A stretch of 56,155 nt of DNA from a virus, in IMG/VR virus record IMGVR_UViG_3300032287_004275, positions 1-56,155 of that record. One strand, given 5' to 3'. The notes under the pieces were generated by a model, which worked only from the letters and a program-made list of their open reading frames with translations, did not search any database and had not been told where the DNA came from. Each line of letters opens with the position of its first letter. Positions within the stretch are counted from its first letter, which is position 1. Shown piece by piece: positions 1 to 5,509 of the stretch. Both the position numbers and the translations under genes were made by a program.

Positions 1-20
1 AGTATAATTAAAAAATAAAG
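1..20 (+). promoter_or_regulatory. truncated copy of the phage promoter-like element
   Basis: The window opens inside AGTATAATTAAAA, which is the downstream half of the element seen complete at 173-200, 381-405, 868-892, 1171-1196 and 3481-3507. It is followed by AAAGGTT and the ATG at 24. The upstream TTCGTATATT half would lie just outside the window. Confidence 0.4.
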
Positions 21-23
21 GTT

Positions 24-149
24 ATGACAAAAGCAGAGATAAAATTGATGAGGTTATTGATTAAACAAGAATTGGCTTGTGGGATTATTATAAATCCAAC
101 CCTATTAAGTGTATTGGAATTTGATGATTGTGTAATTAGATGGAATTAA
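24..149 (+). CDS. small hypothetical protein (41 aa)
   Basis: A short ORF starts at ATG 24, a few bases after a promoter-like element, with AAAGG about 5 nt upstream. It begins MTKAEIKLMRLLIK and ends in DDCVIRWN. The N-terminal half looks like a charged amphipathic helix. No family is recognised. It is supported only by its promoter-adjacent position and its spacing, similar to the other tiny genes here. Confidence 0.4.
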   Translation: MTKAEIKLMRLLIKQELACGIIINPTLLSVLEFDDCVIRWN

Positions 150-172
150 GGATTAAGTAGAGTAAAGTAGAG

Positions 173-200
173 TTCGTATATTTCAGTATAATTAAAAAGG
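173..200 (+). promoter_or_regulatory. promoter-like element, TTCGTATATT class
   Basis: TTCGTATATT is followed after a few bases by TATAATTAAAA, and the ATG at 206 follows 5 nt later. The same two-block element precedes at least four other small genes in the first 3.6 kb, always between genes and always on the + strand, so it is most likely an early or middle phage promoter. Confidence 0.55.
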
Positions 201-205
201 TAAAT

Positions 206-376
206 ATGAAATTAAGTTTAGAAGAATTAGATTTATTGGTTGACGGTTTAGATTTAGTATTAAGTCAAACCAATAAAGAATTAGATAGTAGAAGAGGTTT
301 TAAGGCTAAATTAGAAAAAATTAAAGTGATAAATAGTTTAGCTGTTAAATTAAGTTTGGAATTGGAGAGTAAATAA
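206..376 (+). CDS. small hypothetical protein (56 aa)
   Basis: The ORF runs from ATG 206 to TAA 374-376 and begins MKLSLEELDLLVDGL. It is predicted to be nearly all helical, with leucines spaced as in a short coiled coil. It follows a promoter-like element directly, and another copy of that element follows its stop codon. This gives a one-gene transcription unit typical of phage early regions. No function can be assigned. Confidence 0.5.
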   Translation: MKLSLEELDLLVDGLDLVLSQTNKELDSRRGFKAKLEKIKVINSLAVKLSLELESK

Positions 377-380
377 GAAA

Positions 381-405
381 TTCGTATATTGTAGTATAAA
401 TAAAA
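381..405 (+). promoter_or_regulatory. promoter-like element, TTCGTATATT class
   Basis: TTCGTATATT, then GTAG, then TATAAATAAAA, directly abutting the ATG at 406. It is the second copy of the repeated element in the left part of the window. Confidence 0.55.
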
Positions 406-513
406 ATGATGAAAATGAGATTAACAGAAACACAAGCTTGGGGAATTGCGATTATATTAGGTGGGATAATGGGAGTGATTTTATGGAATGTATTACTTAA
501 TATTATGATGTAA
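406..513 (+). CDS. small single-pass membrane protein (35 aa)
   Basis: The ORF starts at ATG 406 or the adjacent ATG 409. After a short polar start it has one hydrophobic stretch containing AIILGGIMGVILW, long enough for a membrane span. It is followed after 1 nt by another 35-residue membrane-like ORF, so the two may be co-expressed. No family is recognised. Confidence 0.4.
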   Translation: MMKMRLTETQAWGIAIILGGIMGVILWNVLLNIMM

Positions 514-514
514 T

Positions 515-622
515 ATGAAAAAGTTAGGGTTTGAAAATATAGGGCAAGTAGGGATTGGTGTTTTGGTAATAGGTGGGATGATTGAATTTGTGATTTATGG
601 ATTGATGGTAAATGTGATTTAA
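515..622 (+). CDS. small single-pass membrane protein (35 aa)
   Basis: The ORF at 515-622 begins MKKLGFENIGQ and continues with a hydrophobic segment containing VGIGVLVIGGMIEF. It lies 1 nt after the preceding small membrane ORF and ends 8 nt before the tRNA-like gene. Two consecutive tiny membrane proteins may act together, for example on host membrane or defence, but nothing in the sequence identifies the role. Confidence 0.35.
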   Translation: MKKLGFENIGQVGIGVLVIGGMIEFVIYGLMVNVI

Positions 623-630
623 AATAATAT

Positions 631-758
631 AGTCAGGTGGCGGAATGGTAGACGCATGAATAAAGGTTAACATTAAAGATAACGCAGAGTAACCTCGAAA
701 AACCCGGTGCAAGTCCTGCTCATAAGTTATCATGCAGGTTCGAATCCTGCCCTGACTA
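631..758 (+). tRNA. tRNA-Leu-like gene with abnormal central region
   Basis: The ends form a complete tRNA frame. The acceptor stem is 631-637 paired with 751-757 (7 bp, AGTCAGG with CCTGACT), with discriminator A758. The D arm is GCG 640-642 with CGC 653-655 and a GG-containing loop. The T arm is GCAGG 734-738 with CCTGC 746-750 around loop TTCGAAT. The D-arm wording GTGGCGGAATGGTAGACGC is typical of tRNA-Leu. The 78 nt between the D and T arms are about 40 nt more than a normal Leu tRNA has. A possible UAA anticodon sits at 674-676 in loop ATTAAAG, over a weak GTTA/TAAC stem. A helix of 656-663 with 727-733 closes the extra region. The identity and maturity of the RNA are uncertain. Confidence 0.6.
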
Positions 759-763
759 CAATT

Positions 764-796
764 AAGATACCGCTTCATAACGGTTTTATCTTTTTT
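764..796 (+). terminator. intrinsic terminator after tRNA-like gene
   Basis: AAGAT 764-768 plus ACCG 769-772 pairs with CGGT 781-784 and ATCTT 788-792, with a small bulge, and the run of T at 791-796 follows. It sits 6 nt after the tRNA-like gene, where a transcript end is expected. Confidence 0.6.
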
Positions 797-840
797 AATT
801 ATACAGCCCTGTGAGCCCGGTCACCCGGGCTTTCGGGGTC
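788..840 (+). repeat. GC-rich hairpin repeat, copy 1
   Basis: This contains stem AGCCCGG 814-820 with CCGGGCT 825-831 around loop TCAC, followed by TTTCGGGGTC. The flanks (ATCTT, T-run, AATTATAC and GCCCTG) also recur around the second copy at 1476-1522. The GC content is far above the surroundings. It may act as a terminator or RNA stabiliser. Confidence 0.6.
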
Positions 841-867
841 GGGGGGAATATGGGGTGCGAGGGTGGA

Positions 868-892
868 TTCGTATATTAAACCATAATTAAAA
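868..892 (+). promoter_or_regulatory. promoter-like element, TTCGTATATT class
   Basis: ATTCGTATATT, then AAACC, then ATAATTAAAA, 7 nt before the ATG at 900. It follows the hairpin repeat at 814-831, so a terminator-then-promoter arrangement is likely. Confidence 0.55.
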
Positions 893-899
893 GAGCAAT

Positions 900-1169
900 A
901 TGACAAAATCAGAAATATTTAAAGACAAGTTTCCGGGGTTCAAGGGTGAGGTTGATGCCTGTAAGAGTGACCAATGGGGTGATACAAGTGATGTACTTGA
1001 TTTTATTGATGTGCCTAATAACCAAGTTAGATACACCTACTATTTTGTAGAGCAGTGTGGTTGCTGCCATGGTAGGGATGAAGACACTGAGACCCTAGAG
1101 TTTATGTTGGATGATATGTCAGATAATGAGTTTGAGGAGTTATGTAAGGACGTAATTAAGCGGCTTTAA
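900..1169 (+). CDS. hypothetical acidic protein with CGCCH motif (89 aa)
   Basis: The protein is acidic, rich in Asp and Glu at its C-terminus, and carries a compact CGCCH cluster near residue 54 that could bind metal or form a disulfide. It has its own promoter-like element at 868-892 and ends just before the next one at 1171. Base composition here (900-1700) is visibly richer in G and C than in the rest of the window, which may mean different ancestry. No family is recognised. Confidence 0.6.
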   Translation: MTKSEIFKDKFPGFKGEVDACKSDQWGDTSDVLDFIDVPNNQVRYTYYFVEQCGCCHGRDEDTETLEFMLDDMSDNEFEELCKDVIKRL

Positions 1170-1170
1170 G

Positions 1171-1196
1171 TTCGTATATTGTGGTATAAATAAAAA
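1171..1196 (+). promoter_or_regulatory. promoter-like element, TTCGTATATT class
   Basis: TTCGTATATT, then GTGG, then TATAAATAAAAA, 8 nt before the ATG at 1205 and directly after the stop of the preceding gene. Confidence 0.55.
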
Positions 1197-1204
1197 CGAG
1201 ACAT

Positions 1205-1462
1205 ATGATTAAAGTTGATTTTACAGTGAGCGATTTAGATGGTAATGTGGTTAAGACATACTCCCTAGACCTAGAGCCAAGCATGGTATTGATTGAGATG
1301 GATAACGCCCGAGAAGTATGGGATGAGTACCATGTGAGAGCCAAAAGTGATAACCCGATTGCTCCATTTGAGGTGTTCAAAGCCAAGACATACAAACAAG
1401 AAATGATGGAGCGCCAACACATGCTTGACATGCACGATGAGTGCTGTGGAGAAGATTGGTGA
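1205..1462 (+). CDS. hypothetical protein (85 aa)
   Basis: The product begins MIKVDFTVSDLDGNVVKTY, a beta-strand-like start, and continues with a charged, Met- and His-rich C-terminal half containing MLDMHDECCGEDW. It has its own promoter-like element and is followed 13 nt later by the second hairpin repeat at 1476-1522. The antisense ORFs over this region are taken as shadows because promoter spacing and composition favour the + strand. Function is unknown. Confidence 0.6.
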   Translation: MIKVDFTVSDLDGNVVKTYSLDLEPSMVLIEMDNAREVWDEYHVRAKSDNPIAPFEVFKAKTYKQEMMERQHMLDMHDECCGEDW

Positions 1463-1475
1463 TACCAAACGATTT

Positions 1476-1522
1476 ATCTTTTAATTATACGCCCTGAGCC
1501 CGGTCACCCGGGCTTTCGGGGT
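1476..1522 (+). repeat. GC-rich hairpin repeat, copy 2
   Basis: Stem AGCCCGG 1497-1503 pairs with CCGGGCT 1508-1514 around TCAC, and TTTCGGGGTC follows. It is almost the same as 788-840 including the AATTATAC flank. It lies between the stop at 1462 and the ATG at 1541 and may be a terminator. Confidence 0.6.
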
Positions 1523-1540
1523 CTAAAGTATAGACACAAC

Positions 1541-1708
1541 ATGACAACAGACACATTCATCAAGATCAATAGACCCAGAATCCAAAATATAGATGGTAAC
1601 CTAGATACAGCCACAATCACCATATTAACCCCAGATGGCAAGTTGGCGTTTTACTGGTTTGAAAATGGTGTGGTGGTAGGATCTAAGACCAAGGTACAAG
1701 GGTGGTAA
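1541..1708 (+). CDS. small hypothetical protein (55 aa)
   Basis: The ORF runs from ATG 1541 to TAA 1706-1708. It begins MTTDTFIKINRPRIQ and is predicted to be mostly beta strands, with a central LAFYWFENGVVVG. No Shine-Dalgarno sequence or promoter-like element is seen immediately upstream; the hairpin repeat ends 18 nt before the start. Similar composition to the two preceding genes suggests one small gene cluster. Confidence 0.45.
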   Translation: MTTDTFIKINRPRIQNIDGNLDTATITILTPDGKLAFYWFENGVVVGSKTKVQGW

Positions 1709-1831
1709 TCCTGGTGCGGTACCGCCGTATATATATGGTATGCGTATGGTCATACATACCCACGCGCGCCGTTGTCAATACGGCGCGGGGTGGTGAGGAC
1801 CGGTGATTAGACACATTTACAAATCGAAAAC

Positions 1832-1866
1832 GATCTTTCCACATCGACATTGTATATCTTTATATA
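1832..1866 (+). repeat. imperfect direct repeat, copy A
   Basis: GATCTTT 1832-1838, CATCGACAT 1842-1850 and GTATAT 1852-1857 occur in the same order as in copy B at 1958-1994, with 2-3 nt spacing between the first two blocks. Confidence 0.5.
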
Positions 1867-1957
1867 TTGAACTTGTTATCCCCCACAACCACACCCAAAA
1901 TCCCAAAATGCCAAAAAGGACAAAACCCCAAAAAAATCAAATCTTTCTTTTTTAAAA

Positions 1958-1994
1958 GATCTTTGGCATCGACATGGGATATACGTATATTTTA
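1958..1994 (+). repeat. imperfect direct repeat, copy B, merging into a promoter-like element
   Basis: GATCTTT 1958-1964 and CATCGACAT 1967-1975 repeat the blocks of copy A. They are followed by ACGTATATTTT from 1983, a variant of the TTCGTATATT promoter-like element, just before the ATG at 1998. Confidence 0.5.
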
Positions 1995-1997
1995 AAC

Positions 1998-2105
1998 ATG
2001 ATAAAAAACATACTTAGGGTACCCGCATATTTCGCTATTGGTTTTATAACTATATTTTTATGTGCTCACCTAATTTTATTTGACATATGTATAATAAAAA
2101 AATAA
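1998..2105 (+). CDS. small membrane protein (35 aa)
   Basis: The ORF at 1998-2105 starts MIKNILRVPAYFAIG and has one hydrophobic segment spanning most of its length, ending in CIIKK. Its TAA stop abuts the ATG of the next gene at 2106, so the two are translationally linked. A single-span, basic-ended peptide before fibre-type genes could be a lysis or virion-associated membrane peptide; no family is recognised. Confidence 0.4.
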   Translation: MIKNILRVPAYFAIGFITIFLCAHLILFDICIIKK

Positions 2106-2396
2106 ATGGCTATTTTTACATTTTACAACCCTTCCGGTTCCGCATATTTTACATTTGAAGGAGCTAATAGAAATACCAAGGGATTTTATGATTCTTCTTC
2201 AGTTAAATATGCTTCAGGATCATTTTCTTCATTTACAAGTTCAAATTCAGATTACATAGTTCAATCAGATTACATTTGGTCCCAAGTTATCCCACCAGGA
2301 ACATCAAGCTTTACATTTACACCAAGTATTGAAACCCCAGTAAGTGGTGTTTATTTTAGAGGAACAGGAGAATTTAATGTAACTATAGAAGTATAA
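2106..2396 (+). CDS. small Ser/Thr-rich putative virion protein (96 aa)
   Basis: This is a beta-rich, Ser-, Thr- and aromatic-rich protein beginning MAIFTFYNPSGSAYF. It has the composition of phage surface or fibre proteins. The ATG directly follows the stop of the small membrane ORF, and the 274-residue adhesin-like gene starts 14 nt downstream. A tail-fibre accessory or head decoration role is inferred from composition and context only. Confidence 0.55.
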   Translation: MAIFTFYNPSGSAYFTFEGANRNTKGFYDSSSVKYASGSFSSFTSSNSDYIVQSDYIWSQVIPPGTSSFTFTPSIETPVSGVYFRGTGEFNVTIEV

Positions 2397-2410
2397 AATA
2401 GTATATACGG

Positions 2411-3235
2411 ATGGCAATTTACACATTAACAGCAGCACAAATTAGAGGAGCAGGAATTTATAATGGATTCATTATACCCTCTGGAGGTGGAAGTCTTGAC
2501 CCGGATGCACAAGCATTTTTAACTGCTACTGCAATTACAGACCCAACAATTTCAAGCGCGATTAATACATTTGTTGTTAGTTGGAAAAATTATGGCTTAT
2601 GGACAAAAAGCTATGCATTGTATCCATTGGTAGGTGGTACAAGTTCAACCCATAAATTTAACCTTAAAGATCCAAGAGATTTAGATGCAGCATATAGATT
2701 AGGGTTTAATGGTGGATGGACACATTCAAGTACTGGGATTTTACCTAATGGGGTTAATGCTTGGGCTAACACTTTTTTAGTTTCACAAGGAACACTTGGT
2801 TTAAATTCAACAAGTTTTGGAGTTTATTCAAGGACAAACAATGGCACGCAAAATGCACCTGCAATTGGAAATGTAACGGGTGCTGCTTCAGGAGAATGTT
2901 CTTTATGGTTAAATTTTGGAAATGTTGCATATTTAAGGGTTAACAGTGCAACTATTTCAAATACATCTAACTTTGATTCAAGAGGTTTATTTATTGCAAA
3001 TAGAGTAAATTCAACACAAGTACAATTACAAATTAGAGGAACACAAACTACATTTGCTAATATAAGTCAAAATACTTATACAAATCCTTTTCAATTAGGT
3101 GGAGTTAATCCAAATAATTTCGATAATAAAGAACTTGCATTCGCCTTTATTATGGATGGGTTAACAAGCCAAAATATGACCGATGCTAATACAGCAATAG
3201 TAGCATTCCAAACCGCATTAAGTAGAAACGTATGA
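2411..3235 (+). CDS. putative adhesin/tail fibre protein (274 aa)
   Basis: The N-terminal part (28-60) has the pattern SLDPDAQAFL...AINTFVVSWK. It is followed by a conserved block with HKFNLKDPRD at 81-90, LDAAYRLGFNGGWTHS around 91-106, and a beta-rich C-terminus. I recognise this arrangement from phage receptor-binding or fibre-tip proteins and prophage-encoded LamG-like proteins; the exact family name is not certain. The final ATGA overlap couples it to the next gene at 3232. A cell-surface binding role is likely. Confidence 0.6.
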   Translation: MAIYTLTAAQIRGAGIYNGFIIPSGGGSLDPDAQAFLTATAITDPTISSAINTFVVSWKNYGLWTKSYALYPLVGGTSSTHKFNLKDPRDLDAAYRLGFNGGWTHSSTGILPNGVNAWANTFLVSQGTLGLNSTSFGVYSRTNNGTQNAPAIGNVTGAASGECSLWLNFGNVAYLRVNSATISNTSNFDSRGLFIANRVNSTQVQLQIRGTQTTFANISQNTYTNPFQLGGVNPNNFDNKELAFAFIMDGLTSQNMTDANTAIVAFQTALSRNV

Positions 3236-3453
3236 TAGAAGTAGGACTTTTAACAGTAACCCAAAAAGATGAATTAGTAGGACAATCTTATGCTCCCGAT
3301 TCTTATTTTAATCCAATTCAAGACCTAAATAATAATTGGGTAATATCAATTGAAGAAATAAACCAATGTGTTAACCCTGATTTTTTATGGGTTAAAAATT
3401 TACCCATAATTGAATACGTTCCGAAACCTCCACCATTTCCTCCAATAATTTAA
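3232..3453 (+). CDS. small protein coupled to adhesin gene (73 aa)
   Basis: It overlaps the upstream adhesin-like gene by 4 nt (ATGA), so translation is probably coupled. The protein has DSYFNPIQDLNNNWVISIEE in the middle and ends in a proline-rich tail (PKPPPFPP). Its size and position match small proteins that accompany fibre genes as chaperones or tip components, but no family is recognised. Confidence 0.55.
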   Translation: MIEVGLLTVTQKDELVGQSYAPDSYFNPIQDLNNNWVISIEEINQCVNPDFLWVKNLPIIEYVPKPPPFPPII

Positions 3454-3480
3454 AAAAGAGCTTGGTTAACTAATCTTTTA

Positions 3481-3507
3481 TTCGTATATTTTAGCATAAT
3501 AAAAAAA
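3481..3507 (+). promoter_or_regulatory. promoter-like element, TTCGTATATT class
   Basis: TTCGTATATT, then TTAG, then CATAATAAAAAAA, followed by AAAGGTT and the ATG at 3516. It marks the start of the small-gene operon at 3516-4743. Confidence 0.55.
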
Positions 3508-3515
3508 TAAAGGTT

Positions 3516-3797
3516 ATGTTTGAAAATTTAGAAAAAATGAGCCAAGAAGACGCTCAAAGAAGATTAAAAGAATTGAATCGTGAAATTCGTAAACACGAAA
3601 TTGCTTTCGTATTATTCATTATTTTAGGAATCACAAATATTGTTTTTACAATTATTGGATTAATTTCTTTTAATGTTATATCCGTATTAATGGTTTTAGG
3701 ATGTGGTTTGGCATGTTATGGGATTGTTAAATATTCTGAACCGTTTGAATTAGAAAAATATTTTATCAAATTAATTTATGGAGAAAATGGAAAATAG
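3516..3797 (+). CDS. two-span membrane protein, holin candidate (93 aa)
   Basis: A charged N-terminal helix (1-28) is followed by two hydrophobic segments at about 29-52 and 55-73, then a short charged tail. Size and topology fit small phage membrane proteins such as class II holins, but there is no diagnostic motif and no endolysin gene was recognised next to it. It is the first gene after the promoter-like element at 3481, and its end overlaps the next gene by about 20 nt. Confidence 0.5.
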   Translation: MFENLEKMSQEDAQRRLKELNREIRKHEIAFVLFIILGITNIVFTIIGLISFNVISVLMVLGCGLACYGIVKYSEPFELEKYFIKLIYGENGK

Positions 3798-4029
3798 CAA
3801 ATATCAACCCTCAAGAAAAATTACAACAGCAGACGGAACTATAATGTTTATGTTTGATGGTAAATTGCATAATTGGGAAGGTCCCGCGTTAATACCTCAA
3901 GGAAATAATCGTTTACGTGAGTATTATTTAAATGGAATTAAATATACGGAGGAAGAGTGGAAGGAGCGATTGCGTACAAGAGAAGGTTTACCTTGGTATA
4001 AAGGTTCGGGAGCGCAAGCTAGATTTTAG
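3778..4029 (+). CDS. conserved small phage protein (83 aa)
   Basis: A central segment with DGKLHNWEGPAL, followed by NGIKYTEEEW, resembles the short repeat-like modules (hydrophobic strand, DG turn, WxGPA) found in small proteins of many T4-like phages. The start could be ATG 3778 or ATG 3787; the latter reduces the overlap with the upstream gene to 11 nt. No biochemical role is known to me. Confidence 0.6.
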   Translation: MEKMENSKYQPSRKITTADGTIMFMFDGKLHNWEGPALIPQGNNRLREYYLNGIKYTEEEWKERLRTREGLPWYKGSGAQARF

Positions 4030-4049
4030 AAAATAATAAAATAAAGGTT

Positions 4050-4502
4050 ATGCAACGTATTACACACAAAGAAGCTAAACAATATATTCCTTGTTCTGAA
4101 GATTATTCCAATAATCCACCTTCATATTTTACGGTTCAAGAACAAGAAGATGGTTGGGATGAAATAACGTATTACACGAGTAAAAAACGAGGTCTATATG
4201 TTGGCCGCGAGGGTGATGAATGGGTTTATATCTTATCAAATCCCGCGATACCTGATATGGTTAAAATAGGTTATACAAAAAATGATCCCCACAACAGAGC
4301 AACTCAAATTTCTAGAGGAACAGGTGTTCCAATGGGTTATGAGCTTGAATGGGCTTACAAGTGTTTTAAGGGTGAACGTATAGAACAAGAAGTTCATAAG
4401 TATTTTAAAAGTCAAAGAGTAAACCCACAAAGAGAATTTTTTAAAGTTTCTTTAGAAGAAGCTAAACAGGTTATAGAAAAAATAGGAGAAAAATATGTCT
4501 GA
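4050..4502 (+). CDS. T5orf172/MUG113-type GIY-YIG-like nuclease (150 aa)
   Basis: Residues 55-145 carry the pattern of the T5orf172 domain, a divergent GIY-YIG nuclease-like fold: WVYILSN at 58-64, VKIGYT at 71-76, Arg83 in NRATQIS, HKYF around 116-119 and REFFKV at 128-133. The first 50 residues are an unassigned extension. In phages such proteins may cut DNA or act in mobility or modification; the true substrate here is unknown. The stop overlaps the next ATG at 4495 by 8 nt. Confidence 0.75.
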   Translation: MQRITHKEAKQYIPCSEDYSNNPPSYFTVQEQEDGWDEITYYTSKKRGLYVGREGDEWVYILSNPAIPDMVKIGYTKNDPHNRATQISRGTGVPMGYELEWAYKCFKGERIEQEVHKYFKSQRVNPQREFFKVSLEEAKQVIEKIGEKYV

Positions 4503-4743
4503 TATTTATCAACAAATTGTAGATATGGAACTACAAGAACTAGAGATGAAAATTTCATCAATTCAAAATCAACTAATAATGGATTATGGGATGCTAGATG
4601 AGTTTTGGCAATACCACCCTGCAAATCCTGATTTTATCAATCCCATTAAAGCATATGATGATTTGAAAAAATCAATTGGGAATTTAGAAGCTAAATTAGC
4701 TGATATTGAAAGTAAAATTAATCATTTGAAATCAACGAATTAA
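4495..4743 (+). CDS. coiled-coil protein (82 aa)
   Basis: It is almost entirely helical with heptad-like hydrophobic spacing at both ends (ELQELEMKISSIQ and IGNLEAKLADIESKI), broken by a proline-containing middle (YHPANPDFINP). It overlaps the upstream nuclease-like gene by 8 nt, suggesting co-translation and perhaps a partnership. No family is recognised. Confidence 0.55.
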   Translation: MSDIYQQIVDMELQELEMKISSIQNQLIMDYGMLDEFWQYHPANPDFINPIKAYDDLKKSIGNLEAKLADIESKINHLKSTN

Positions 4744-4784
4744 CGCGTGGATTTTATTTTGAAATTGTATATACATATAAAAGT

Positions 4785-5237
4785 ATGAATATAGGAAACA
4801 TATTTGCATTATTTGGGTCTAATGAAGGAGATAAGGAAGATAAAAAGCTAAAAAAAGATTTAGAAGCTTTTAAAGAAACCCCTCACTTTAAAGTTGGAAT
4901 GTTTATTAAAATGGTTTCTCAAGGTATGAGTTTTAAACATCAACTTTTAAATTTCTTTTCGAATGTGCATCCCAAAATGGATACTTCTGATTTAGGAGAA
5001 GCTGGGGATTTTATGATGTATAATAGAGCTTGGTTTTGGATTTCAGAATGTAATTTAAGGAAAAAAGATTGGAAATTAGCTTTACAGGATAAGGCTTCAG
5101 AAGATTTTATAGATTGTCTTGAAATAGTATTGCGTTATTTTGAAAATATAGAAGAGTATGAAAAGTGTGCTTTTCTTAAAAAAATACAAGATTTTATAAA
5201 AAAGTCATTAGTTAAAAAGGAAAACGTGACTTCCTAA
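4785..5237 (+). CDS. hypothetical helical protein (150 aa)
   Basis: This is a charged, helical protein with a Lys- and Glu-rich N-terminal stretch (20-35) and several aromatic residues in the middle (MYNRAWFWISE). It is preceded at 4766-4784 by TTGTATATACATATAAAAG, a possible variant of the promoter-like element, with 42 nt between it and the preceding gene. No family is recognised. Confidence 0.55.
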   Translation: MNIGNIFALFGSNEGDKEDKKLKKDLEAFKETPHFKVGMFIKMVSQGMSFKHQLLNFFSNVHPKMDTSDLGEAGDFMMYNRAWFWISECNLRKKDWKLALQDKASEDFIDCLEIVLRYFENIEEYEKCAFLKKIQDFIKKSLVKKENVTS

Positions 5238-5324
5238 AAGAAGGTTATTATCTTTAATTATATTTTAATATTTAACATTATTGAAATAATAAAGGTTGTA
5301 AAGAAAATAAGTAAATAAATAAAA

Positions 5325-5492
5325 ATGAAATATAAAGAATTAGTATTGAGACGTTTGGAGTCTCTAGAAAGTAAATTAAAACGAATGAGAAACGTTTTAA
5401 ATGAAAGAAATGTTGAAGCAGCCCGTCAAATCCTACAAGAGGTATTAGAATTAAGGGATGACACTCAATCTATTGTTGAAAGAGAAGATTAA
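5325..5492 (+). CDS. small coiled-coil protein (55 aa)
   Basis: The ORF at 5325-5492 begins MKYKELVLRRLESLESKLKR and is predicted to be one long charged helix with leucine spacing typical of a coiled coil. A possible AAAGG lies about 40 nt upstream, and the start is preceded by AAATAAAAA. It sits 17 nt before the HD-domain gene. Comparable short helical proteins are common in T4-like genomes; the function is unknown. Confidence 0.5.
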   Translation: MKYKELVLRRLESLESKLKRMRNVLNERNVEAARQILQEVLELRDDTQSIVERED

Positions 5493-5509
5493 TTAAAAAT
5501 AAATAAGTT

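Larger units (their letters stand above)
1709..1997. other. palindrome-rich intergenic region, candidate regulatory or origin site
   Basis: This is the longest stretch in the window without a supported gene. It holds the palindrome GCGGTACCGC 1716-1725, an inverted repeat GGTATG 1737-1742 / CATACC 1755-1760, and a hairpin CGCGCCGT 1765-1772 with ACGGCGCG 1780-1787. It also holds a small ATCG/CGAT hairpin at 1823-1834, a strand dominated by C and A at 1880-1940, and two imperfect direct repeats at 1832-1866 and 1958-1994. No coding potential was recognised. Confidence 0.5.

Noticed and set aside
656-733. group I intron in the tRNA-like gene
   Set aside because: The inserted region is far too short for a group I intron and none of the core P, Q, R, S elements is recognisable.
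524-778. 84-residue antisense ORF
   Set aside because: It lies over the tRNA-like gene, its terminator and the small + strand ORF; composition is that of a shadow frame.
788-1522. CRISPR array from the repeated hairpins
   Set aside because: There are only two copies, nearly 700 nt apart with genes between them; no CRISPR array was seen in the window.
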